This document shows, piece by piece, positions 9,093 to 20,639 of a stretch of DNA of 30,954 bases. The notes below the pieces were generated by a model. The model made no database searches, had not been told where the DNA came from, and saw only the letters and a list, made by a program, of their open reading frames with translations. Both the position numbers and the translations under genes were made by a program. The stretch comes from Acrasis kona (taxonomy: Eukaryota; Heterolobosea; Eutetramitea; Acrasida; Acrasidae): assembly GCA_026419775.2 (NCBI GenBank), contig JAOPGA020001130.1, positions 1-30,954 on the forward strand. Reading direction: 5' to 3'. Numbering within the stretch: position 1 is the stretch's first letter; every line of letters begins with the position of its first letter.

Positions 9093-10595
9093 ATGTGCAA
9101 CATGGACGAGATGACATTTAACAGCAACCTATCTGGTGTACTACTTTCGAAGCAGTCGTGCTCTAACTGTCGCAGGCAGCACAAGAAGTGTGACAGGTTA
9201 CTACCAGCGTGTGGCTTATGCACCAAAAGAAAGAAATTATGCTTATACGAAGATCAAAATAAAAAAAAGATACGACAAGAACCTGATAAAAACTTCGTAT
9301 CTCCAGATATGAATCTTGACCAAGAGGGAAGCAGTATGACTTCGACTATTCTAACGATGTTGAAGTTTAATATGCCGGTCATGTCTAAGGACAGGGTCCG
9401 AGAGGTTGTGAAAATGGTAGAGAAGGAAGAGGAGGACTCGAGAGGAGACACCACTGTAGTCTCTGAAGTACCAAGAGAGGAATTTGCTCTTGTGTGTTGT
9501 GCATACGCGATATCTACAAAGTACAACAATGAAGCAGAGAAGAGCAAGGTATACTTTGAAAAAGCAAGAACTCTTATAGCCCCACAGTTAGACTATTTAG
9601 TGGAAAGCTATGTCACCGTGGCTTGCTGCTGCTTCTTGGGGACATATTGCGCACTTGAGGCAGAAATAGTGCGTGCAGATTTCTACTGCAATTTGGTCAA
9701 GATGTTTATTGACTACCACTCCAAACAGAGAATTAGAGACAAAAGGCTCAACTTTGTCGAGCATGACTACCGTTCTCTAAAGGCACTCATCGAACAAGAA
9801 TCCGACTTGGAGATCATGCTCAAGAAGTACATTGAACGCTGCTTCACGCTACGAGACTTTTATGGAAAAGCTCCAATGGACGAGCACTACCAACTGAAGG
9901 ACAAGTCGAGCGATATATGGCTGCCACAGAGCGACGTCGAGAAGATTTATACAGACCTCAGAAATAATTCGAATCAACAATTCCCATTGAATGTTGAACG
10001 CCTTGAAAAGTTCTCCAAGATTCTTACCACCATATTTGGGGGATCGGAGCCTAATCTCCCATGCGTAACTAGAAGATGGGCCATATGTACACTGGTTCTT
10101 CATGGTGCGCAACTACAATACTTTCAAAAGATAGGAGATCACAAGAGCGCAAGAAGAGAAGCAGATAATATTACTACGGTAATTCTCAATAAAAAAATAA
10201 TTTTTAAAATGGTTGGGGTGTTGATCATCGCAGCTGCGAACATACACTTGGAGGATTTCGCAAGTGGCCTGGAGGATCGCGGCGTGCTTATTCAAATACT
10301 TCAAGATGATTACACTGCAGTCAAGAACATTTCGGATTCATCCAATCTATGGAAAGTACGATTGAACAACATCAAAACCAGTTTGGAAGAGACCATTTGG
10401 GAGTATACCAATCATCAAAACCAATTATGCAATCAGCTATATGCAACAACTACTAGTATTCAACAAGAACACCAACAAGAAGAATATGATATATTCACAT
10501 GTGAGGGTTGCCTGCCAACAGAGGAGAACAGGAGCGAAGGACAGTGTTTAAATGAGTGTGAGTTCCAAGAGCTGTTGAGAACCATTCTAGATTGA
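9093..10595 (+). CDS. Zn2Cys6 (Gal4-type) transcription factor
   Basis: Uninterrupted frame of 500 residues. Residues 23-50 hold the binuclear zinc cluster C-x2-C-x6-C-x6-C-x2-C-x6-C (SCSNCRRQHKKCDR, then ACGLCTKRKKLC). A basic linker rich in Lys follows. The middle (about 130-400) is helical, as in fungal regulators, but I see no clear fungal_trans signature. The C terminus is Gln/Glu-rich and ends in an acidic-hydrophobic tail (ECEFQELLRTIL) that could activate transcription. Such proteins bind CGG half-sites in DNA. They are most abundant in fungi, with some in amoebae, which helps place the organism. An in-frame ATG four codons later is an alternative start. Confidence 0.9.
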   Translation: MCNMDEMTFNSNLSGVLLSKQSCSNCRRQHKKCDRLLPACGLCTKRKKLCLYEDQNKKKIRQEPDKNFVSPDMNLDQEGSSMTSTILTMLKFNMPVMSKDRVREVVKMVEKEEEDSRGDTTVVSEVPREEFALVCCAYAISTKYNNEAEKSKVYFEKARTLIAPQLDYLVESYVTVACCCFLGTYCALEAEIVRADFYCNLVKMFIDYHSKQRIRDKRLNFVEHDYRSLKALIEQESDLEIMLKKYIERCFTLRDFYGKAPMDEHYQLKDKSSDIWLPQSDVEKIYTDLRNNSNQQFPLNVERLEKFSKILTTIFGGSEPNLPCVTRRWAICTLVLHGAQLQYFQKIGDHKSARREADNITTVILNKKIIFKMVGVLIIAAANIHLEDFASGLEDRGVLIQILQDDYTAVKNISDSSNLWKVRLNNIKTSLEETIWEYTNHQNQLCNQLYATTTSIQQEHQQEEYDIFTCEGCLPTEENRSEGQCLNECEFQELLRTILD

Positions 10596-10678
10596 ATATA
10601 TTGTGATGATAAATTTTTGTTGTTTGTATAATTTCGTCTTGTTCATGAAACAATGTTCCTTTTGGAGTTATTTATAAA

Positions 10679-12679
10679 ATGTCTATTTCAGTTGACAAAA
10701 ATCAAAATATCATCATGGCCCCAGTACAGACTAAAGGATCCCTTTCCGAACCAAAGCGTAAAACAAAGGATTACATAGGTAGAATATATGTGTTCACAAA
10801 TAAATTGGCCAAAAATGAATGTAACGAAGCCAAAGCTTTGATTAAAGATGCAGGAGGAGATGCGTCAGAGATTAAAGTTGACACTAAACCATACCTCTTC
10901 GAAATTATGAGTAGATTGAGCAACGGCAAACAAGACATGCCCCAGATATTCTTCAACGACAGCCACATCGGGGTTTGTACATTATCTCTACTAATACAAT
11001 GACTAACCTCATATAACAGGGTATTAATGATTTGAGGGATTTGAAGGATAATGGATCCCTGAACGAGCTTGTTGAGGAGGCCAAAAATGCCGACAATCCC
11101 GGCAGACTATACAAGATTTATAGAAGACAAACCGATATTTTCAGTATTTCCCCCACTGATCTATACTTCCCTCCCCCATTAAACAGACCAATCACCTGTG
11201 TAGTGCGCATTACTAATAAAACTGATAAATATGCAATCTTCAAACTAAAAACAAACTCGCCTAAAAGGTACTTGGTCAAGCCCAAGCAAGGAGTTCTAGG
11301 ACCCAACGCTCAAGAGAAAGTAGAGGTCATACTACAACAAAAGGGTTTAGACGAGATACCTACGTCATCCGACAAGTTCCGTGTCGAGGGTGTGGTTCTA
11401 AACTACGTGAACGAAGGTTTGTTGGAGATGGTAGAAGAAATGGTAAGTCCACTATTTTCACGTCACCAACACTCGTGAATAGTTCAAGAAAGTGGATGCG
11501 AAGACCATCGTGATGCAAAAATTACAGTGCTTCTTCGAGAATCCACCCACCAACATGAAGATTACCCAATACAATGACGGAATCACCATCGAAGAGCTTA
11601 ACTACAAGACTAATTTCGTGGACGAGTTGTTGGGTGATGATCTCAATGTTTCCTTCATGAAGAGGTCCATGGCTTCGAATGCTTCTGACGAGGACGAAGA
11701 CTTGTTGAGTCCTCGAAACACGAAACAACCAGCGCTCACTTTCGACACCTCAGCACCAGTCGCAACAACAACAACTACATCTCAATTTGTCAACGTTCCA
11801 TCCTCGCCCATTTCATCTACAAATACCCAACAAATTCAAGCAGATCAATTAGCAGCACAGCAAGCAGTATTACTCGCACAAGAAGCTGAGCAAAACAGAT
11901 TAAGAGAGGAACAACAAAGACAACAGTTGGAGCAACAAGCACGCGAGGAACAAAGACGCAACGAGGAACAGCGACAATTGGATCGCGACAACCAAGCAAG
12001 AGTTCAAGCCGAACGACAAGCACAAGAGGCACAATTGGCTAGAGAGCAAGAAGAGTTAAAGAAGCGCGAACAAGATCAACAGCAACAATTAGAGCAACAA
12101 CGAAGGGAAAAAGAGCAAAGAGATTTGCTCGAAACTGAACAAAGAAAATTGGTGGAGCAACAAATGCAAATGCAGAGATTGCGCGAAGAGAGGGATCGTC
12201 AAGCAAGAGCAGCCATGGAGCAACAAGAGCGTCAAATTGCCGAACAAAATGTGTTGGAGCTCTTGGAAAAGGAAACCACAAAGATTGTAAGCGACAGGAG
12301 CAGCGCCAAACAAGAGAGATTGGAGCAAATCGATAGCATCGATAGAGCAGAGCACCAGAGGTTATTGGACGAGCACCAAAAAGTATTGGTCAAATTACAA
12401 AACAGTGCACAGAGAATAAAGGAAATGCAAATCATGCACGAGTCAGAGTTACAACGCGAGAGAGAGAAGAATGCCATTTTAGAGAGAAAGGTTGATAGCG
12501 AGGCCTTGCTGAGAAAGAGAGCAAGCAAATCAATATCCAACGAGTCAGATAAAGCTGTCGGAGAAAAGGTTGCAGAAAAGGCCGTAGTGGCAGCGGAACA
12601 CCCCACCACACAACAATTTTCCATCATTGTGTTGATTGTGGTCGCCATTTTGGCATTCTTGGCTGGAAAATTGATTTAA
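10679..12679 (+). CDS. Glutaredoxin-like/VAP (MSP) fusion with coiled coil and tail anchor
   Basis: Exons 10679-10972, 11020-11442 and 11483-12679 (introns 47 and 40 nt) give 637 residues. Residues about 30-120 are glutaredoxin-like: IYVFTNKLAKNECNEAKAL, then the cis-Pro segment MPQIFF and the glutathione-site HIGGINDL made across intron 1. The CPYC-like site reads KNEC, so the nucleophilic Cys is lost and the second kept. Residues about 138-250 are an MSP/VAP domain (FSISPTDLYFPPP, TNSPKRYLVKP), including the basic patch that binds FFAT motifs. Residues about 340-570 form a Gln/Glu/Arg-rich coiled coil. The last 20 residues are a membrane anchor. VAPs tether the ER to other organelles. This makes it an ER tail-anchored contact-site protein with an extra redox-fold domain. 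Confidence 0.87.
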
Positions 12680-12736
12680 AATTGTATTTTTTTGTCAACC
12701 GTTGTTCTTTTTTTTGTAAAGCTCTTTGGCGCAACA

Positions 12737-15700
12737 ATGTGGATATATCTGTCCAAGAAGATTGCCATTCCAAAAGACCAAAAGCTATACTGCGTCAGCT
12801 GGAACGGAGAGCAAGGTTGGATAGCTTGCGGCGGTGATGGTCTGCTGAAAGTTTTAAAGTTGGAAAGTATCGATGATGGGAAACAACAAAAGGGAATTGC
12901 AGCTCCCAACAACTTGACAATGAATCAAACGCTAGAGGGACATCATAAGGGTAAAATCTATCAATACTTGAATTTAATTAACCATTCTGGTTAGCCAAAG
13001 TGCAAGTGGTGTGCTGGAATGATTGTTACAGAAAATTAACTTCCAGTGATGACAAGGGGAGAATTGTTGTTTGGCAGTTATACAAGGGCACTTGGCACGA
13101 GGAGATGGTCAACGCTAGGAATAAAAGTGTCGTAAAGGACATGAAATGGACCGCAGATGGAATGAAAATTTGTATCATTTACGAAGATGGGGCTGTCATC
13201 GTTGGTAGCGTGGACGGAAGTAGACTATGGGGAAAGGATCTAAAAACTGCTCTTTCCAGGTGCGAGTGGTCACCTGATGGTAAATTTCTACTATTCGGAT
13301 CAATGAAGGGAAATATTCATATATTTGATTCAAAATCAGGATCAAGGCTAATGTCAATGAAGATCACGTGCATCTCTGACCTTCCCAATCCATCACTGGA
13401 ACTATCTTCACAACCCAATGCTCAGCAACCAGCAGGAGAGCAAGATATATTGGTTGGAATTGTTTGGTACAACGGCATCAAGGGGTATGCAGACCCAAAT
13501 TCTCCAAGTCTAGCGGTTTGTTATATAAATGGATGGTGTCAGCTCATGAGAAGTGAGGTCGACGAAAGTAGGTTATTCGACAATTAATACATTTCGCTAA
13601 CCACCACATAGATCCAGTATTATTAGACACTGGTATGACTATCAGCCAAGCACAATGGAACTCAAACGGAACTATTTTAGCCATTGCTGGCAGTCAAGAA
13701 CAACCAGTTGCAAACGAACCAGAAGTGAAGTCACCGTCATCAATTGTACAATTTTACACACCCTACGGGCACCATTTGAAATCTCTAAAAGTACCAGGTA
13801 CCAATATTTCATCATTGTCGTGGGAAGGTACTGGGTTAAGAATAGCTCTTGCAGTGGATGTATTTGTTTATTTTGCGAATGTTAGACCTGATTACAAATG
13901 GGCGTACTTTAACAAAACGTTGGCATACTGCTTTACAAAAGTGGAGAGACCAGAACACTGTGTGGTGTTTTGGAATACAAAAACAGGAGAAAAGAATGTA
14001 AAGTACATCAAGAGGTTAATTTCCATCCGAGGACACGGAGATTTTTGTGTGATTGCAACAAAGACTGATGGTGCTAACGACACTAAATATGCTCTTATTA
14101 TGTGTAATTCTATTGGTTCACCAGTTGAGAGTAAGTACATACCCATAGAGCCTATATATCTCGCCATGACTGAATGTCACGTTATCATCGCCAGCGACAA
14201 AAGTATTATGATTTGGCAGTACAAGGCTCAGTACTCAAAACAATCAGATTTTTCAATGGCCATGAATTCTGCACTTAGAACAAAAGAGGAGATTGAATAC
14301 ATCTTCGACATTGACGACGTGAACATCAAACCGGTATCATCTACTCAAGACAAGTTGAAACTTAACTTTAAATCTGCAGACACCACAGATACCATTTGTG
14401 CTATTTACGCTCACAATGAATCTCTTTTTGTTGCCAGAGTTTCAGGACTAGTACATCAATATTCCACCCTGCCAAACGTCCAGCTTATATCCAAATTCAT
14501 CTTGAAGTGTAGACCTCAAATGATATCAGCTTCTTGTGACTCCAAAAAAATTTCTGTTATTGATATCAACGGTATTTTTAGCCTACATAAACTAAACACA
14601 TCCACTCAACTTGCTCGCAAGAAGAAGCTACCAGTGACTGAAGTAGAGTCACTAAATGTAGAGAGAAAGGAAGTATGGGATATGAGATGGTCCGAGGATA
14701 ATCCAGATTTATTCGCAATCATGGAGAAGACAAAAATGTATACATTTAGAGGAGTCACTCCGGAGGAACCAGTCATGAGTAGCGCTTATATTTGTGATTT
14801 TAATAATTTGATGATTAAGGCTGTTTTATTGGATGAAATCATGATGGCCCCAGACAAACCATCCAGAGATCACGTACTCAAGTACGAAACTAGATCTCTT
14901 AGGGATACCAAGGAAATATTAAGAAGTGTATCTATAGATGATGCTTTGGTGTTTATCAAGGACAATCCACATCCACGATTATGGAAGTTACTGGCCACAG
15001 CAAGTTTAGAAAAGTTGGATTTTAACATTGCCTATAAAGCCTTCATTCAATGTGCAGATTATCAGGGTGTCCAGTTCGTCAAACGTATCAGAGAGTTGGA
15101 TGACAGGAACAAACAATTAGCAGAAGTTGCAGCCCACTTCAAGAAGACGGATGAGGCCGAAAAGATTTACACCAACATTGATAGAAAAGATCTCGCTATT
15201 GAGATGCGCATGCAGGCTGGGGATTGGTTTGGGGTCCTACAATTATTAAGAGATGGAACAGGAGATGACACCCAGTTAGCGACCGTTCATGATAAGATTG
15301 GAGAGTATTATGCAGACAGACAACAATGGACAAAAGCACTACAACATTACAAAAAGTCAGACAACTTTGAAAAGCTCATACAGGTAAATTCTTCATTTTA
15401 TACTTTACCCACACATGTATAGATTTATTACTTGGTGGAGGACTTCAAATCACTTGAAAAGTTGATTGACACCTTACCAGAACGTTCCAACCTACTAGTC
15501 AACATTGGCGATCAATTCGTGTCGGTTGGAATATGTGAACATGCAGTGACCGCATACTTGAAGGCAGGAGAGACAAAATCAGCAATTGATTGTTGCGTCG
15601 AATTAAACCAATGGGACAGAGCAGTACAGCTTGCAGAGAAGTATAACGTCAAGGAGATTGAAGACATTTTGTACAAGTACGCAAATCACTTGGTGGACAA

Positions 15701-16560
15701 GAACAAGATACCAGAGGCTATAGAATTGTATCAAAAGGCCAACCGCAACACAGAGTCTGCTAAACTATTAACAAAGGTATGTTGATTCATCTTGACACCA
15801 CTCACATATAGGTCGCAAGGGAAGTTGGAAGGGTCAAGTTGCAGCCCATGAAAGCCAAAATGTTATACGTGATGGCAGCACTAGAAATTGAAACCAACAA
15901 GAAACGATTACTGGATCAGAATGGAGAGTCAAAGAGCGTACGTTTTACATTCATTCCATCATTAACGTTTCACAGACGGCATCTGCTCTCCAAGGATTGA
16001 TGCAACACGACAGTTCCACAGGGTTCGACAAGAATTTGGATAATTCGTGGCATGGAGCGGAAGCTTATCACTATTACATGTTAGCACAACGTCAACTATC
16101 GGAGGAGAATTTAGTGGACGCACTCAACACCAGTCTAAGGTTGACCGAATACGAAGATGTGTTGGGCGCGAGAGAATTGTACAGCGTGTTGGCGTTGACC
16201 GGTTACTTTGCACATGACTTTAAGACGTGCTCCAGAGCCTTTATGAAATTGGAGACATTACAAGGCAGCGACGAAGATAAGATTAAATTCCAATCACTAG
16301 CAGTCGACATCTTTACAAAATACCCACCCCGCAGAGAAGACCAATCGCCTAAAAACGAATGTCCCCAGTGCAAGTGTGAGGCCAGTGATTATGAGAGTCA
16401 TTGTAGTCATTGCGGAACACCTTTTTATGGATGCGTGGTGACTGGAAGAAATATTTTTGTAAATGAGTTCTGGAGATGTAATTCTTGTAAGCACAGAGCG
16501 TTCGACCATGTTGTGTACAAGTATAAAAATTGTCCCATGTGTCATGCTGAACGTTCTTGA
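12737..16560 (+). CDS. WDR35: Intraflagellar transport protein IFT121 (WDR35)
   Basis: Six exons (12737-12950, 12995-13567, 13612-15383, 15423-15776, 15812-15937, 15976-16560) with introns of 44, 44, 39, 35 and 38 nt give 1207 residues, near the roughly 1180 of animal WDR35. The match runs the full length: YLSKKIAIP at the start, [21 protein letters not shown]-like [79 protein letters not shown] [10 protein letters not shown], then helical repeats and a C-terminal Cys-rich ribbon (CPQCKCE, CSHCG, CNSCK, CPMCH). IFT121 is an IFT-A subunit for retrograde transport and ciliary entry of membrane proteins. It begins 57 bp after the VAP fusion and ends 37 bp from SEC22. It shows the organism makes cilia. 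Confidence 0.97.
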
Positions 16561-16597
16561 TGATAATAAAATGTTTAATTTTAAAAATTTGATTTAT

Positions 16598-17366
16598 TTA
16601 GAACAGATAGAATCGAAGAACAAAAACCAAAATAACAACCAGGAACACGACGCACCCTGGTCCGTATGTCTTCCAGTAATAAAGTCGATTCAAATCTTTT
16701 GCTCCTACTTTAAATGTGTTGCTGTTCATTGCAATCATCTGACTTTTATCATTCATTTCTACAATGATTAATCGTTCATGTGTGTCAATTACCATTTAAT
16801 TGAGATCCACGACCAATCACGTCCTGGACATTTTTGCGTATAATCAGCTGTACATCAGTTAATTCTTCTTTGAGTTTTTGAATGTTTCTTTTTGTGCGAG
16901 TATCAGAGTATACTCTGATGGTTTTTTGTATAAAACTGTCTATTTCTATGAGTTGTCAAGTAACAGTACTACACGTACCAAATTTGATGAAAGCGTAGGG
17001 GCGGTCTACTTTTGCAACTTCGGAACCGTACAAATTCAAAAACTCTCCCTTTATGTCAGCCAAAAAACCATATGCGAGTTGCGTGCTGTATGCCTTCTCG
17101 CAAAGAGTCATAAAGGCGACTCCGCTTTCAGTCACAACGCTTTTTTTCGAGTTATTGATGTATTCTCGCAATTTTTCTTACTGGAAGGCATAGTTACCAG
17201 AGTCTACACTTAATTTCTCTGGAGGTACCGGATTGCTGCTTAATTGCTGAAGTATATTTTTTCGCTGTTTTTTGTATTGTTCAATTTCTGCATCACTTGT
17301 TGGTTCCATGGACTCCGTTAACGGGAGGCAGTCACTTAGACGTGCGATAAGGGTGAGCTTCAGCAT
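16598..17366 (-). CDS. SEC22: R-SNARE Sec22
   Basis: Four exons (17182-17366, 16979-17139, 16793-16945, 16598-16758) with introns of 42, 33 and 34 nt give 219 residues, against 215 for human SEC22B. The N-terminal longin domain starts MLKLTLIARLSDCLPL. The longin core continues with HVVTESGVAF, LAYGFLADIKGEF and RPYAFIKFEIDSFIQKT. The SNARE motif has the central Arg layer in VIGRGSQLNEM, and a C-terminal anchor GCVVFLVVILVFVLRFY follows. Sec22 drives fusion between ER and Golgi and also acts at contact sites. Each splice restores family-like sequence. The 33- and 34-nt introns are the shortest in the window. Confidence 0.95.
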
Positions 17367-17414
17367 TTGTTTTGGATAAAAATAAGTCAACCAAACATGA
17401 GTACAAATAGTCGT

Positions 17415-17893
17415 GCACGACGATAAGATCCTGCAACTGGAGGCAACTGCCATTATTCCACAAGCATTTATGTTTTACATGAGTTACATTTCTGTAAATG
17501 GGGTTTTTCTAGAAGATCCCAATGTTGAACAGTTAGTCAAAGAACACAGCACGGTGTATGGGCGGGCACCTATTGGGAGATCGCAACAATCAGGGTATTG
17601 AAAAATTATTACTTACCCTACCTCCATGCTGATCTGTTGATAATGACTTGATTTACCCCCAAATACGATCCATGAAGGAGCGGAAACTGATTGAGCCTAG
17701 AGCCCGAAATTTGATACGCAACTACATGTCCATTGACGATCCTAAACGCTGTCGTATTATAATGAATGGTAAACGTTATACCGCTTATTTGGAGAGATTC
17801 CTTTTGCGCAACATGCCTACTCTCAGTGATTTACATGATTTTGTTTTAAAACACATTTTCGCTTGTAAGTTGGATTTATATGAAGTTTATTGA
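17415..17893 (+). CDS. Uncertain gene or remnant, unknown product
   Basis: Two plus-strand open stretches (about 17415-17598 and 17690-17893) have coding-like composition, including SVNGVFLEDPNVEQL and RNYMSIDDPKRCRIIMNGKRY. They could join by a GT...CTAG intron of about 107 nt, longer than all others here, or the gene may be broken between them. No ATG is well placed: the ATG near 17397 is out of frame and an AG just before 17410 could be an acceptor, so an upstream exon overlapping SEC22 is possible. I do not recognise the family. Confidence 0.3.
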
Positions 17894-18011
17894 AGTATTA
17901 GAGTTCAGGAAGCCGACACGTCCTTTTTAGGGATCCGTTTTCACTAACCATTCCTGCCATTGTAAAACGAGGTGAAGTGAAGGTTGACTCACACATGATG
18001 TTACCTGACGG

Positions 18012-18036
18012 AAATGTGCTGCCCCACAGCACATTT
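18012..18036. repeat. Perfect 10-bp stem hairpin
   Basis: AAATGTGCTG (18012-18021) and CAGCACATTT (18027-18036) are exact reverse complements around a 5-base loop CCCCA. It stands just outside the GCTCATTCCC repeats and in no open frame I can support. Confidence 0.7.
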
Positions 18037-18061
18037 ATAATGATATTTATCATTTTAATAC

Positions 18062-19367
18062 GGCTCATTCCCGTCAATAACCGCTCATTCCCGTTATATA
18101 TATGGCTCATTCCCATATTATTCAACCACATTTATTGGTCCCTCATAATTACATTACTTGGACCAATATATTAAGCGTCGCGGACAATTGTACATTACTT
18201 TGTGAGACTCATGTACATCAAGCCCACAAGAGGTTTCATTGCATCTATACAATCACACTCATTTTACATTACTTGGCCATTTATTACTTTGAGCGTCCTA
18301 GTTTACATATTTCTTGAAACTCAATATATACTTTTAATTGAAAGTCTCAGAATATTACACCACCTGATGTTGGGGAATTAAATTATTTGGTTTCTCGTTC
18401 CTCGGAACTTGACTACAACTTGTAAAATACAATTGTGCTCCATACTTCATTATTTCATAAGCACTTCTTCACTGTCTTCATCAATGACAGTAACGTTGGT
18501 TTTAAAATAGTCGATTGCGATTTTTATGATATCCGGATCATCCAAAAAGTATAAACCGTGAATAGGGCAAGTACTTTTGTAATAAGTACAATACTGGATG
18601 TACTTTTCTTTACCAAGGGATAGGTTGGTCAAAAACTTAGCCCTGCGCGCTTTGCAATCGGTTAGCCTCTTGACCCAGTTATCAGCATGAGGTTGATCAC
18701 TGTTGATAGCGCACTGTATCATATCCTTTAAACAAAGTCCCTTTTGGAACCACTCCTTAGATTGGAGCTGTGCGGTCTCTGCCAAGTCCTTGATTTCTGT
18801 CATCATTACTTGTTGGCGTTTGATCTCTTCTATTAGGTCAATAATTGTCTTGACAAGCTTTGACTTTTGCTCCTCTTAATCCTTCTTGTACGCCATGAAA
18901 GCGTCAGACATATGCTTAAACTTCAGATTGAATCGCTCTTGATGAACAGTTTGGGTAGCTTCCATCGCCCCTCTAATCTCTAAAATAGCCTGTGGTTTCC
19001 CCAGCGATAATCATTGATTGTTCTGACTTCTATATTGCAGTCACAACTTGATCCTCCATGGCAGCTATCCTCTCTTCAGTCATTTGATAGAGATCGATGT
19101 TGCCCATATCTTAAATGAGCCGGCCAAAGGTCGGCGATACCCAAAAGAGAAAGTTGATCTTGTCAAGAAATGAAATGATAATGATAAAGTCACCAACGTT
19201 TGTAAATCTTGATATGATTGTAAGTAAAGTCATATACACAATTTCGATAGTATTTATGGATTCCAATGATGGATTAGTTCCAAACTATTAGACTTTTTAC
19301 AACATCTCCAGATTGGGTACTACTATATCTAGGGAATGAGCCTGATATAATAATTACGGGAATGAGC
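18062..19367. mobile_element. Element bounded by GCTCATTCCC inverted repeats
   Basis: On the left, GGCTCATTCCC-type words occur three times (18062-18074, 18083-18094, 18104-18114), about 21 bp apart. On the right, the reverse complement occurs twice (19332-19342 and 19356-19367). Aligned in reverse complement, the right pair matches left copies 2 and 3 with shared context: CAATAAC before the first, an AT-rich spacer between, GGCTCATTCCC after. This gives an imperfect terminal inverted repeat of about 45 bp around 1.3 kb. Inside is a decayed minus-strand frame (18450-19107). TACATTACTT also recurs three times on the left inner side. No transposase is recognised, so the class is unknown and a target duplication has not been established. 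Confidence 0.5.
18450..19107 (-). pseudogene. Decayed gene inside the GCTCATTCCC element
   Basis: The best open part is 18450-18806 (118 residues: helical, then KYIQYCTYYKSTCPIHGLYF and an acidic tail). Coding-like sequence continues upstream to an ATG at 19107 (MGNIDLYQMTEER), with stops and at least one frame change between. The upstream part is helical and rich in Lys, Glu and Gln, such as KLVKTIIDLIEEIKRQQ, probably a coiled coil. The CTYY...CPIHG segment may bind metal. I do not recognise it. It could be the element's own protein or a captured gene. Confidence 0.4.
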
Positions 19368-19399
19368 AGTGTTATTGTGTGTACCGTGATGTGTAGATA

Positions 19400-20630
19400 G
19401 TGGCATTTGACAAAGGGTAAGTTATTTTTGTTTTGGGCATAGCCAAAATTGTTTAGGCTATTTAAAAATTGTTTTGGAAGTAAGATAACATGAACTACAC
19501 AAACTGACGTCGAATGGACACGTGATAATGATCCCAGCACGTTCAGTAACTAATGAATGGCTTGGCAATTGGATATAATAAATGCACCATAAAGATAAGA
19601 CAAGTATCGGTTGGAAGTGTCGGATATTATGGATCTGTGATGAGAGGTAAAGACAAATAGGGTTTCAAGTTCAATTTTTGACTTACTGTGAAATTGAAAT
19701 CATTTGTAATTAAAATAAAGTCTTTTTCTGATAATACTGAAATGTGCTGTAGTACGTGTTCGACAAACATTCATATAAACAAGTCTCAAACACTTGGTTA
19801 ATAAGTTATCCGCCAAGTTGTGACGATGATCCAGGATTTGAGTGATTATATCCGCTAGAGTTCTAAATATTTTTGAGTTAAGCCCCTCTTTTTATAAGTT
19901 GTATACTTTGGCAGATAGAAAAGAAATTGTTAAAAGGGTAAAAGATGAGGAAATGAGATTGTCTGACACAACACAAAAAATATACAGAAAAAAGTCTTGT
20001 TGATAAAGGACCAACAAATTGAGGATTTGTAGGGAGCAAGTAAAGGAAGTACTGGGTAATAATAATGACGAAAAAAAGTCTAAAGATGTAAAACATTATT
20101 ATTATTAAATTTGCCAACAATTATTTTAACATGTACAATAAATGATGTTTTTATTTTAATTTTATTATTGAAAGTAGATTATAGATGACAATATGTCTAC
20201 TTTACAAACAAAATAGGTATTGTTTGTAATTAAACCCTTCTTTATTTAGTTGTTCTTCAGTTTTGACAAAATATTGTATTATCACAAAAGAGTTTAAATC
20301 CTTGCCTTGACTTAATATTATCCTAGCCTGACTTTTTCCTTTGTTTCTGGCCAATTCTAAAGTATATATTGGCTTAAACTTGTGACATAGCACAAGATTG
20401 TTCTTTAGCTTTTTTGTGTGTGCCAACTGTTTTGGCAATTGCTCTCTTTGTTTGGAACTATCTATTTAGCATAGTAAGTGCAAGGCGCTTAATTTCTCTG
20501 TTTGGTCAAAATAGAAAAAGCTGACAAACGTCTTTGAAGGGGAAAGCTTTTCTTATATCTTAAATGTTTTATAATAGTCTAACTGATTGAGAACGCAAAT
20601 GTATACCAACTTTCATCTAACTTTGGCTAC
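19400..20630. other. Gene-poor stretch, nothing firm
   Basis: Short open frames exist (for example 19900-20040 plus, with KEIVKRVKDEEMRLSD, and about 20202-20460 minus, with FVKTEEQLNKEGFNYKQ) but they lack a good ATG, are interrupted, and match nothing I know. They may be remnants of repeats. Nothing else is supported. Confidence 0.4.
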
Positions 20631-20639
20631 CTTATTTAT

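Noticed and set aside
10180-10240. Possible intron in the Zn2Cys6 gene near GTAATT
   Set aside because: Removing the 55-nt GT...CAG stretch breaks the frame, while the unspliced frame stays open through it.
11817-12648. Several long minus-strand frames under the VAP coiled coil
   Set aside because: They come from the low-complexity CAA/GAG-rich coding strand read backwards and have no coding features.
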